From: a virus
Length of the DNA stretch: 35,637 nt
Reading direction: 5' to 3' (one strand)
IMG/VR virus record: IMGVR_UViG_3300010885_018341
Span: 1-35,637 of that record
In this document: piece by piece, positions 26,783-33,950 of the stretch
Numbering within the stretch: position 1 is the first letter of the stretch
Layout of the letters: each line of letters opens with the position of its first letter
Translations under genes and position numbers: made by a program
The notes under the pieces: generated by a model
Database searches by the model: none
What the model saw: the letters and a program-made list of their open reading frames with translations, nothing else
Told to the model about the DNA's origin: nothing

Positions 26783-28675
26783 ATGAGTTATAACATTTTC
26801 TTATCAGACGGAACCGGTGCCACCGTAGTACAAGACGGAGCGGTTGATAACACTTTTAGCCAATCATTGATTGGCAAAGGAGTACAGAACTATGCTGAAA
26901 TTATTGGTCAAAATACCATTCACCAATTGGAAAATTTCGCAGGTTTATATCCACCTACCAATCCACTAACAGGTCAATTATGGTTTAATAAAACCAATAA
27001 TACATTGTACGTGTATGACGGTTTAGAGTTTAAAGCTCTGAACAATCATATCAGCAATCTCATTGCTGATAATTTAACCAGCACTGCTGTTACTGCAGAT
27101 ACTGCTGTTATAGACAGTGTATCTGGCAAAACAGCAACATTTAATTCTGTTGTATTAGCAAATCTTTTGGTTAGAGACACTGCAACTATCATTAATGCTA
27201 AGATAAGCACATTGGCTGCTGGGCAGATAACTGGTAGTTTCAATGGTAAAATTGGTGGTACCAAACCAGCTGAGGGTTTCTTTACAAACCTAGATGCAGA
27301 TAAAATAACTGCAAACCTAGCTGGATGGATCGAAGGACCTATTGGAGTAAGCCATCCTAATGTAGCACGTTTTACAACTGTAACTGTGGGGCGCATAACT
27401 GGTAATCACTATGGTAATTTAAGCGGACCTGTAAACCAATTGGGTATAAAATATCCAGGTGCATTCAGTTCACTTACCAGTGATACCCTAGCACTTGCTC
27501 GTTGGTTAACTGCAGAAACTGTGAGTGCAAGCCAAGGCTTGTACGGTACATTGCGCACCCCTGCACAACCAGACATCACATCAGTGGGTATATTGGCAAA
27601 TCTTACAGTTGCTGGTAATATTGCTGTAAACCGTTTGTTTGCATATGGCATAGAAGGTCCGATAACCACAGCCAGTCAACCTTTAATAACTGAAGTTGGC
27701 AATTTAGGTAATCTTGTTGTAACAGATACTGTAACCACAGATAATCTTTTAGCAAATACTATTAAAACCACACTTGTTGATGGAACAATTACTAAACCAC
27801 AACAACCATACATCACACAAGTTGGTAAACTAACCAATTTAGAAGTACTAAATGATATACGCGGCAACCTGCGTGGTCTTGCTGACAGTGCTAGAACTTC
27901 TGTAACTGCTGATAGAACAAAACTTGTTATTGGTAATAGCCAACCACACATAACCAGTGTAGGCGCATTGAGTGACCTAACAGTTACTGGTATTGTAGAT
28001 CTAGGTGCAGTTGGTAACATAAAGATAACTGGTGGTGCTCCTGGGTTGTATTTGGGCCTAGACGGCAACAACCAATTGGCATTTGTGCCAAGTACTGGCG
28101 GGTTGCCTAATATCCGTGGCAAAGCAAATAGTGTTTTAGCCACAGACGGTGCAAAAATATATTGGACAACAGATCCAGCCCTTTCACACAGCAATGCTTT
28201 AGTATCTAGCAATATACCCACCACGTACCTATCCAAAGGTGCAGCACCATACAGTGCTAGATATACTATCCTAAGTGTGGATATGACTGGGCTAACATAT
28301 GCCGAAATGTTTGTAACTTATCGCGAAAACTTTACAAATGAAATATATGCTGGCAAAATTAGCATTACTATTACAGAGATGATAACACCCGCAGCACCGC
28401 CGCAGCTTTTTGGTCAACCTGCGCCGGTCGCTGATCCTCCTTACTACAATTATGTTGTAGATGCCAGCGGCGTTAGTGGTGGAAGTGAAAGCATGATTTA
28501 TATCAGCAGCACCGAACGATTTGACACACCCAACACACCCACTTTAAGTCAAGTTAGTTTAGAAGTTTATGATGGTGATTTTGATATCGTTACGGGTACT
28601 AGAAACAACAGGCAAATAACAGATATCAAATACACATGGCTGCAACGGCTAAGTGATAAAAACCTGTTAAGCTAA
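26783..28675 (+). CDS. Tail fibre with adaptor domain and repeated beta shaft
   Basis: A 630-residue protein. Residues 1-85 are the shared adaptor (FSQSLIGKGVQNYAEIIGQN, LENFAGLYPP, GQLWFNKTNNTLYVYDG). Residues about 140-260 contain a threefold pattern IGGTKPAEGFFTNLDAD, IGVSHPNVARFTTVTV, LGIKYPGAFSSLTSD. Residues 262-401 contain four QP.IT.VG.L..L.V repeats, at 262, 299, 341 and 387. Both patterns belong to the regular beta shafts of long phage fibres, where each repeat contributes a turn of a trimeric structure. The C-terminal 200 residues (RYTILSVDMTGLTYAEMFVT, SMIYISSTERFD) form a separate beta-rich end, perhaps a receptor-binding or trimerisation domain. No chaperone domain is seen at its C-terminus. 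Confidence 0.75.
   Translation: MSYNIFLSDGTGATVVQDGAVDNTFSQSLIGKGVQNYAEIIGQNTIHQLENFAGLYPPTNPLTGQLWFNKTNNTLYVYDGLEFKALNNHISNLIADNLTSTAVTADTAVIDSVSGKTATFNSVVLANLLVRDTATIINAKISTLAAGQITGSFNGKIGGTKPAEGFFTNLDADKITANLAGWIEGPIGVSHPNVARFTTVTVGRITGNHYGNLSGPVNQLGIKYPGAFSSLTSDTLALARWLTAETVSASQGLYGTLRTPAQPDITSVGILANLTVAGNIAVNRLFAYGIEGPITTASQPLITEVGNLGNLVVTDTVTTDNLLANTIKTTLVDGTITKPQQPYITQVGKLTNLEVLNDIRGNLRGLADSARTSVTADRTKLVIGNSQPHITSVGALSDLTVTGIVDLGAVGNIKITGGAPGLYLGLDGNNQLAFVPSTGGLPNIRGKANSVLATDGAKIYWTTDPALSHSNALVSSNIPTTYLSKGAAPYSARYTILSVDMTGLTYAEMFVTYRENFTNEIYAGKISITITEMITPAAPPQLFGQPAPVADPPYYNYVVDASGVSGGSESMIYISSTERFDTPNTPTLSQVSLEVYDGDFDIVTGTRNNRQITDIKYTWLQRLSDKNLLS
27566..27985 (+). repeat. Four QP.IT.VG.L..L.V protein repeats in a fibre shaft
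   Basis: QPDITSVGILANLTV (residues 262-276), QPLITEVGNLGNLVV (299-313), QPYITQVGKLTNLEV (341-355) and QPHITSVGALSDLTV (387-401), spaced 37, 42 and 46 residues. The repeats differ in DNA sequence, so they are old. Confidence 0.85.
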
Positions 28676-28693
28676 ATATATTGCCCCTAGAAA

Positions 28694-28710
28694 AAGGTGG
28701 TTTACGCCTT
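28694..28710 (+). other. Hairpin in the leader of the MGRPLNKKYFGN gene
   Basis: AAGGTG (28694-28699) pairs with CGCCTT (28705-28710), one G-T pair included, over a five-base loop GTTTA. CCTA at 28686-28689 can pair with TAGG at 28720-28723 to enclose it. No T run follows the stem, so it is not a classical terminator; a leader RNA structure is more likely. Confidence 0.45.
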
Positions 28711-28754
28711 AACCCTGCGTAGGACTTAGAACGTCACAACATTTGGAGAAAAAA

Positions 28755-29741
28755 ATGGGTAGACCCTTAAACAAGAAATATTTTGGTAATAGAAACATTG
28801 GTACTACCGGTACTACCGATGACGGCATCGGCGGTGAAGGTGTAGCCAGCGTTGATAACCCAGTTGCTGGTAGTATTAATATTGTTAATGCTTATCCAAC
28901 TTTTCCAGCACTAACAGCATCAGCACCGACTATTGCTAACGGTGTAACAGCGACATTTGCAGTTACTTGGGAAGTTGATACAGTAACAATAGCTGGTGGT
29001 ACTGGTTATACAGCAGGTACTATTACAAGCATCACTGGGTTAGACGGTTATGCAAATGTACCGACAAGATTTACAATCACCGCACCGGGCGGTGTTCCAG
29101 CATTTAATGCATTTACTAATCGCGGTGAATATACTAACATCAACGGAACAGGTATTGCTACTTGGGCCGTAGTTAGGGCACCCGGCGATGGCGCAGCACA
29201 AGCTACTATTAAGTTCCGTGTTAAGAGTATCGCAGTAGTTAACAAGGGATCTGGATACGTAAGTGTACCAAGTTTAAGTTGGGGAACTCTAAGCGGAACT
29301 AGTCCAAGTGGTAACACTCCAACACTAACCACTGATAGCGGTAGTCCTGGATCAGCAACCAACCAAGAAAACGCAATTAAAGTCTATGCTTATATTCCAG
29401 TAGCAAACACTGATGGATATATTTCAGGTGCTGGCGGAAGTTCAGCAATATTGAGTGATATTGTTCGTCAGGCTGGTAGATCCAAGTATCAAGTAAAAAA
29501 TTCACAAGGGCAAGGCATTGTACAACTAAAAACTTCAGCAGCAGCAAACGCAGCTGGCGAAGCTACTATTACTGCTACAGATTATGCTAATTGTACATAT
29601 TATGTGAAGAAAATTTCAGCCCATAGGGTAACACTTATTCGTTATGGAAGCGGCAGTTTTGAATTTGGTAATAATACAAGTATTTCTTGGACATTTGGTT
29701 CAGCAGAAACTGGTATATCAGTTAAGATCGACAACGGTTAA
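28755..29741 (+). CDS. Virion structural protein with GSGY-type beta modules
   Basis: I place the start at ATG 28755, giving 328 residues beginning MGRPLNKKYFGNRNIG: GGAG at 28745-28748 lies at an ideal distance, whereas a TTG start at 28743 would sit before the ribosome site. The MGRPLNKKYFGN start is one I associate with an unnamed structural family in T4-like phages of cyanobacteria and pelagibacteria. The middle has repeated modules with TIAGGTGYTAGTITSITG and SIAVVNKGSGYVSVPSLSWG, the same pattern seen at residues 3610-3655 of the giant protein. The C-terminal 100 residues (IVRQAGRSKYQVKNSQGQG, YYVKKISAHRVTLIRYG) form another domain. Unlike its neighbours it has a longer leader (about 75 bases) with a hairpin and is followed by a strong hairpin, so it may have its own expression control. 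Confidence 0.75.
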   Translation: MGRPLNKKYFGNRNIGTTGTTDDGIGGEGVASVDNPVAGSINIVNAYPTFPALTASAPTIANGVTATFAVTWEVDTVTIAGGTGYTAGTITSITGLDGYANVPTRFTITAPGGVPAFNAFTNRGEYTNINGTGIATWAVVRAPGDGAAQATIKFRVKSIAVVNKGSGYVSVPSLSWGTLSGTSPSGNTPTLTTDSGSPGSATNQENAIKVYAYIPVANTDGYISGAGGSSAILSDIVRQAGRSKYQVKNSQGQGIVQLKTSAAANAAGEATITATDYANCTYYVKKISAHRVTLIRYGSGSFEFGNNTSISWTFGSAETGISVKIDNG

Positions 29742-29760
29742 TCTATATAACTATTTTTCC

Positions 29761-29789
29761 ATGGGCTGTGGGATAAACTCACAGTCCAT
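29761..29789 (+). other. Strong 12-bp hairpin after the MGRPLNKKYFGN gene
   Basis: Bases 29761-29772 pair without interruption with 29778-29789 (two G-T pairs) over a loop ATAAA. On the plus strand the stem is followed by CTTCTTGG, and the T run (29754-29758) lies before it, so it is not a textbook intrinsic terminator. It may be a rho-independent variant, an RNA-stabilising 3' end or a processing site. Confidence 0.6.
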
Positions 29790-29829
29790 CTTCTTGGATA
29801 CCCTATAGTTTTTAGCTTTTATCCTCGCT

Positions 29830-29839
29830 GATAAATACT
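29830..29839 (+). promoter_or_regulatory. T4-type late promoter box upstream of gene 29855
   Basis: GATAAATACT matches RATAAATAYT; the core ends 18 bases before the ATG. It lies at the end of a 113-base gap that otherwise holds the hairpin at 29761 and T-rich sequence. Confidence 0.8.
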
Positions 29840-29854
29840 CTGGGATCCTAACTT

Positions 29855-30571
29855 ATGAGCAGCATTAAAAGAGTAAGTGGTAATTATGACGTGTATACAG
29901 ATCTTATGACTGTATACGGCAATCTAGTGGTTGTTGGTAATAGTACCAGTTTTGCATCTACCAACAGCACTCTGAAAGACAATATAATCACGTTGAATCA
30001 GGGCGAAACCGGAAACGGAGTCAGCAGTGATAAAAGCGGTATTGCTATTGACCGCGGCGTTGCCCAACCAGCTTATTGGGTCTTTAACGAACCCACAAAC
30101 ACTTGGCAGGGATTAATTGGTAGCAACCTTGCTCCAGTAAGCGGTGCTGTACCTACACTATCCAGTCATTTTGTTACATTGGGTTGGTTACAACAACACC
30201 CGGTAAGTGTAAGTGGGGTAGAATATTCACTAACATACGTTCATAACAATGCATTAGATTCCAATCAATATTTAAAAGTAAGCGGATCCAATCTACATGC
30301 ATACGGCGTAAGCATTGGACAAAATACGCTCCAACCCATATCTGCTAATAGCAACCTCTATCTTACGGGAACTGGTACAGGCACTGTTACAGTTAAAGAC
30401 AGTATAAAATTTGATATAGCCACTGCCCCGGCACTGCAAGATCAAGGCACTGTTATCTATGCAAACACTGTGGGAAGTGGAGGCACCGGATTATACTTTG
30501 TAAATAACAGCATGCAAGACGAGTTAATCAGCAAGACCAGAGCAACTGTTTTGGCACTAATTTTTAGTTAA
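29855..30571 (+). CDS. Tail fibre-associated structural protein
   Basis: A 238-residue protein. The N-terminal half (YDVYTDLMTVYGNLVVVGNS, LKDNIITLNQGETGNGVSSD, KSGIAIDRG, AYWVFNEPTNTW) is a module I know from fibre proteins of T4-like phages, where it normally forms a repeated beta-helix-like layer. The C-terminal half (NANSNLYLTGTGTGTVTVKD, ISKTRATVLALIFS) is beta-rich and Ser/Gly/Thr-rich. There is no chaperone or lectin-like end, so it may be a connector or short fibre segment rather than the tip. It heads a three-gene unit with 30581 and 30889. Confidence 0.7.
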   Translation: MSSIKRVSGNYDVYTDLMTVYGNLVVVGNSTSFASTNSTLKDNIITLNQGETGNGVSSDKSGIAIDRGVAQPAYWVFNEPTNTWQGLIGSNLAPVSGAVPTLSSHFVTLGWLQQHPVSVSGVEYSLTYVHNNALDSNQYLKVSGSNLHAYGVSIGQNTLQPISANSNLYLTGTGTGTVTVKDSIKFDIATAPALQDQGTVIYANTVGSGGTGLYFVNNSMQDELISKTRATVLALIFS

Positions 30572-30580
30572 GGATCAGAA

Positions 30581-30889
30581 ATGGCAATATCTAGCACAAC
30601 CCTTACCACCACACCTGCCCCTGTGTATGTTAGCACTGGCGATTCTGTGGTTACACTAATGTATTTTTGCAATACTGATACTGAAACGCAATCAATTAAT
30701 GTGTATCTAGTACCAAATATGGCATCTGCTAGTGATACTAACATAATTTACAAAAATTATAGTATTACATCCGAAGATACCTTTGTAGTAGACAAAGAAA
30801 AGATAATTTTAAGCAATGGCGATGCTGTATATGCAAATGCTAATGTTAGTGCTAAAATCACTACAACAGTTGGATATGTTGGTTTATAA
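30581..30889 (+). CDS. Small beta-rich structural protein, function unknown
   Basis: A 102-residue protein (MAISSTTLTTTPAPVYVSTG, VVTLMYFCNTDTETQSINVY, IYKNYSITSEDTFVVDKEKI, ILSNGDAVYANANVSAKITT). The pattern of strands with 'VT.MYFCN......NVYLVP' and 'EKI.LSNGD.V.A' is that of a single immunoglobulin-like or jelly-roll domain found as a small protein among phage fibre genes. AAGGA lies at a good distance from the ATG. Its stop overlaps the next start as TAATG, so the two are probably translated together and may act together at the tail. I cannot assign a T4 counterpart. Confidence 0.7.
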   Translation: MAISSTTLTTTPAPVYVSTGDSVVTLMYFCNTDTETQSINVYLVPNMASASDTNIIYKNYSITSEDTFVVDKEKIILSNGDAVYANANVSAKITTTVGYVGL

Positions 30890-31299
30890 TGGGTAGATTT
30901 TTAAAAAACGATAGGATCACAAGCGGAAGCACAGCTATTCAGTTGCCATTGGGGTCAACTGCAGATCGACCTGCTAGTCCACAAAACGGTCAGATAAGAT
31001 TCAATACTGACACGCAGCGATTCGAAATTTTCTATAACAACTGGCAAACCATAGCCATAAACGGCACAGTGCCTTTAACAAAAGATACCTTTGCTGGCGA
31101 TAGTACAGAAACAAGATTTATTCTTTCAAAAACTACCACTGATACCAAAACTATTCTGGTATTTGTAGGCAATGTCCATCAAAACCCTGATGATGCTTAC
31201 AGTTTAGATAACAATTATATTGTATTCATAACACCTCCACCACTTGGTCAATCTGTTGTAGTTTATCATGGCTTCGCAAGCACTGACGCAAATGGCTAA
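30889..31299 (+). CDS. Small fibre protein with GDG beta module
   Basis: A 136-residue protein. Residues 1-55 hold a module PLGSTADRPASPQNGQIRFN then TDTQRFEIFYNNWQTIA, a P..GQIR.N.....E.Y...W unit common in fibres. Residues 65-128 hold the GDG-type beta module shared with the giant protein and the next gene: FAGDSTETRFILSKT, ILVFVGNVHQNPDDAY, NNYIVFITPPPLGQSVVVYH. It may be a small accessory fibre, or a broken-off segment of a longer one; the following protein carries the same two modules in the same order after its own N-terminus. It starts inside the preceding stop codon. Confidence 0.75.
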   Translation: MGRFLKNDRITSGSTAIQLPLGSTADRPASPQNGQIRFNTDTQRFEIFYNNWQTIAINGTVPLTKDTFAGDSTETRFILSKTTTDTKTILVFVGNVHQNPDDAYSLDNNYIVFITPPPLGQSVVVYHGFASTDANG

Positions 31300-31313
31300 A
31301 GCAAGATCTTGCT
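31300..31313 (+). other. 14-base perfect palindrome before a late promoter
   Basis: AGCAAGATCTTGCT is its own reverse complement. It begins directly after the stop at 31297-31299 and ends three bases before the promoter box at 31316. It could form a short hairpin or be a protein-binding site. Confidence 0.5.
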
Positions 31314-31315
31314 AG

Positions 31316-31325
31316 AATAAATAAT
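31316..31325 (+). promoter_or_regulatory. T4-type late promoter box upstream of gene 31343
   Basis: AATAAATAAT has the full ATAAATA core but A rather than Y at the next position. The core ends 20 bases before the ATG. Confidence 0.7.
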
Positions 31326-31342
31326 TCATAAAGTGAGTTCTA

Positions 31343-32359
31343 ATGTCCATTTTAGGTAAAGTCGCCGGTCCCATGTTGCGCGATAACCTAGTCCGCAACG
31401 GTGTGGATTTGGTTATAGATAGCAATCTAGCATATTTTGATGTGCTAAACCGTCGCGTTGGTATTAATACTAATGTACCAGAATACGACTTAGATGTTAA
31501 TGCCACAATTAGAACTCGCACTCTTACTGCAACCAACAGCATAGTTCTACCTCCCAATACAGCTTTAAACTATCCTCCCTATCCTAGTGCTGGTGAAATA
31601 CGATATAATGCTGACAGTACCAGCATAGAATTCTATGATGGTGCTGCATGGAATACCCTTGCGCTAGTAGATATGTTTACACAACAAATCTACAGCGACA
31701 AATTTTATGGCGATAACTTAACAACACAGTTTACATTGAGTGCAAACAGCACCAGTAATGGTTCGCTGGTTAGTGTTAACGGTGTTATTCAAGAACCCGG
31801 CACAAGTTATACCATAACAGACAATGTACTAGAGTTCTTTTCTGACATACCAGTAGACACTGACGTTATCGAAGCTAGAACTTTCAGTACATTTGATGTA
31901 TTAAATCGCATACAAAATGCTGGCAGTAAAGTGGATGTGGGTTACCAAAACGGAGCTGGCGCAGTACATGTTACTGTGGACAATTTTCTTACCATTAACA
32001 GCACTGTAACCAATACCTATATCAACAATCAGTTGGTGCTTATGAATGCTATGGTAGCGAGCATGGCTATTAATATTGGAACTGCAGCAACTAAATTAGA
32101 CGAGTTTATTAATAGTCAGTATCGCAGTGCTAGATATACCATAAGCGGAAGCAATCCTGGTATTAGCAAATATCAGATGACCGAAGTCATGTTAATACAA
32201 CATGATGATACTGTAAACTTAACACTGATAGACGATGCTGGTGCGGATGATCTGTATCAGATCACTGCGAATGTTGCAGCTGGAAACACCCGAGTATGGG
32301 TAAGTACAGCTGGTGCGGGAACCCAAATTAGCTACAGCAAAATTTACTTTCCCTGTTGA
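31343..32359 (+). CDS. Tail fibre protein
   Basis: A 338-residue protein. The N-terminus (MSILGKVAGPMLRDNLVRNG, VDLVIDSNLAYFDVLNRRVG, INTNVPEYDLDVNATIRTRT) is the start of a fibre family in T4-like phages, with a GIN...P...LDVN.T motif typical of beta-shaft proteins. Residues about 75-105 repeat the P.AGEIRYN....IEFYDGAAW module, and 120-183 the GDG-type module (FYGDNLTTQFTLSAN, SLVSVNGVIQEPGTSY, LEFFSDIPVDTDVIEA). The C-terminal third (TKLDEFINSQYRSARYTISG, YQMTEVMLIQHDDTVNLTLI) is a beta domain of a kind often found at fibre ends. It appears to be a single-gene transcription unit between promoters at 31316 and 32362. Confidence 0.75.
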   Translation: MSILGKVAGPMLRDNLVRNGVDLVIDSNLAYFDVLNRRVGINTNVPEYDLDVNATIRTRTLTATNSIVLPPNTALNYPPYPSAGEIRYNADSTSIEFYDGAAWNTLALVDMFTQQIYSDKFYGDNLTTQFTLSANSTSNGSLVSVNGVIQEPGTSYTITDNVLEFFSDIPVDTDVIEARTFSTFDVLNRIQNAGSKVDVGYQNGAGAVHVTVDNFLTINSTVTNTYINNQLVLMNAMVASMAINIGTAATKLDEFINSQYRSARYTISGSNPGISKYQMTEVMLIQHDDTVNLTLIDDAGADDLYQITANVAAGNTRVWVSTAGAGTQISYSKIYFPC

Positions 32360-32361
32360 TA

Positions 32362-32371
32362 GATAAATATT
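32362..32371 (+). promoter_or_regulatory. T4-type late promoter box upstream of fibre gene 32387
   Basis: GATAAATATT matches RATAAATAYT; the core ends 18 bases before the ATG, with GGGAG as ribosome site in between. Confidence 0.8.
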
Positions 32372-32386
32372 TTACTGGGAGTTTCT

Positions 32387-33922
32387 ATGAGCTACACAAT
32401 TAACCGAGCAACCGGCCTTAGTCCTATTGTTGTCTATGACAATCAATTGGATACAAGCACAAGTCTTACCTATGTGGGTCGCACATTTAACAATTACGGT
32501 CAGATAATTGACCAAAATTTCCTTAGTTTGTTGGAAAACTTTGCCAACAGCACTGCCCCTACGAAAGCAGTTGCTGGACAATTATGGTATGACACGAGCA
32601 AGCAACAGTTACAAGTTAACACTGGCGGATTGTGGAAAAGTGTAACCAGTGCTTACACTTCAAATACTGCTCCTATATCTCCAGCCACTGGCGATTTTTG
32701 GTTAGATAGTACAAATCCCACAGTGCCGCTGCTTAAAGTTTGGACTGGTAATTTTTGGTTTACAGTTGGATCCAGCGGCTCTAGCGGTGCGCTTGTTGAA
32801 ATTCTAAAAGACAATTTTGGTCAAGATCACACTGTTATTAGCTTAACTATCCTGGGTACACGCTATGCTATTCTAAGCAAAGATCAAGAATTTATTCCCC
32901 TTAATATCATTAACGGGTTTCCTAAAATACTGCCAGGTATTAATCTTATTAGTCAAAGTTATGTGCCTTATAACCGTTTTCAAGGGCAAGCACAGGACAG
33001 TCAAAAATTAGGCGGGCTTTACAGCAATGCCTACATGCGTACAGATATCAATACAGGTACATTGGGTAGTTTAAGCGTACAAAACAATGTGGGTATTAAT
33101 TTAGGTGCAAGCGGGCAAGCTAAATTTAATATCTTTAATGATAATTTACAGTTGATCAACACTGTAAACAATGCTAAGATAGCATTTGTTACTAAAAAAA
33201 GCAACACAGTGTACACTCCTTTTGAACTACAGGGTGCTGATGGTGTATTCCACAATAATTTAACTGTGGAAGGAACTTTAATAACCAATAACCTTGATAT
33301 TTTAACACTGAGAGTGCGCGGTCCTGTAGATAGTACCAACAGTTCAAACGGCGCAGCAATAATTGATTATGGTCTAGCAGTTGGTCATGACATAAATGTT
33401 GGTAGAAAACTTTATGTAGCAAACGGTGCTGCTGTAATGGGCGGTGATATAAACGGTGCTATTAATTTCTATGATCGCAACAATTTTCAAGTTGCTAACA
33501 TTGCTGTAGGTCTAGGCGACGGCAATATTAAAAATCTAGGAATTTATAACACCCACGTAAATGGCGAAATTAATATTGGTACCACAGGTGCTTATAAGTT
33601 GAATTTGGATTCACATGGTAACGTGACTGTAACCGGCAGCGTGACCATGCAAAAACAAAGTTACATGGGCAATATTATCAATGTAAAAATCCAAGGCGGA
33701 GCTGATGGTCAATATGTGGTTACAGACGGCAGCGGTAACCTACGTTTTGATAATCCATTAGCCAACTTCCAAGGTTACGATTATTTGTTCCCGTTGGGAG
33801 ATTGGAACGGCCCTGATTTTGATTATCAAACTCTTGGCCCAGTAGAACTAGCTAACGATCACTATGATATGCAGGCAACCCCACCATATAGAATATATAC
33901 TGTGGATCTGGGTAGTTTTTAA
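32387..33922 (+). CDS. Tail fibre with shared N-terminal adaptor
   Basis: A 511-residue protein and the third copy of the adaptor: TSLTYVGRTFNNYGQIIDQN, FLSLLENFANSTAPTKAVAG, QLWYDTSKQQLQVNTGGLWK. A second shared segment follows (ISPATGDFWLDSTNPTVPLL then KVWTGNFWFTVG), as in the protein at 25822. Then come the fibre motif QKLGGLYSNAYMRTD and long beta-rich repeats (LGSLSVQNNVGINLGASGQ, HNNLTVEGTLITNNLDIL, DINVGRKLYVANGAAVMGGD, NGEINIGTTGAYKLNLDSHG, NVTVTGSVTMQ) typical of a triple beta shaft. The C-terminal 60 residues (YDYLFPLGDWNGPDFDYQTL, PPYRIYTVDLG) may be the tip. It is alone between two promoter boxes, so its amount may be set on its own. Confidence 0.8.
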   Translation: MSYTINRATGLSPIVVYDNQLDTSTSLTYVGRTFNNYGQIIDQNFLSLLENFANSTAPTKAVAGQLWYDTSKQQLQVNTGGLWKSVTSAYTSNTAPISPATGDFWLDSTNPTVPLLKVWTGNFWFTVGSSGSSGALVEILKDNFGQDHTVISLTILGTRYAILSKDQEFIPLNIINGFPKILPGINLISQSYVPYNRFQGQAQDSQKLGGLYSNAYMRTDINTGTLGSLSVQNNVGINLGASGQAKFNIFNDNLQLINTVNNAKIAFVTKKSNTVYTPFELQGADGVFHNNLTVEGTLITNNLDILTLRVRGPVDSTNSSNGAAIIDYGLAVGHDINVGRKLYVANGAAVMGGDINGAINFYDRNNFQVANIAVGLGDGNIKNLGIYNTHVNGEINIGTTGAYKLNLDSHGNVTVTGSVTMQKQSYMGNIINVKIQGGADGQYVVTDGSGNLRFDNPLANFQGYDYLFPLGDWNGPDFDYQTLGPVELANDHYDMQATPPYRIYTVDLGSF

Positions 33923-33924
33923 CA

Positions 33925-33934
33925 GATAAATATT
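33925..33934 (+). promoter_or_regulatory. T4-type late promoter box upstream of gene 33951
   Basis: GATAAATATT matches RATAAATAYT; the core ends 19 bases before the ATG, with AAGGA as ribosome site in between. Confidence 0.8.
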
Positions 33935-33950
33935 TTGGTAAGGATCCAAT

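Noticed and set aside
28743-28754. TTG start for the MGRPLNKKYFGN protein
   Set aside because: The GGAG ribosome site lies after the TTG, and ATG 28755 is well spaced from it.
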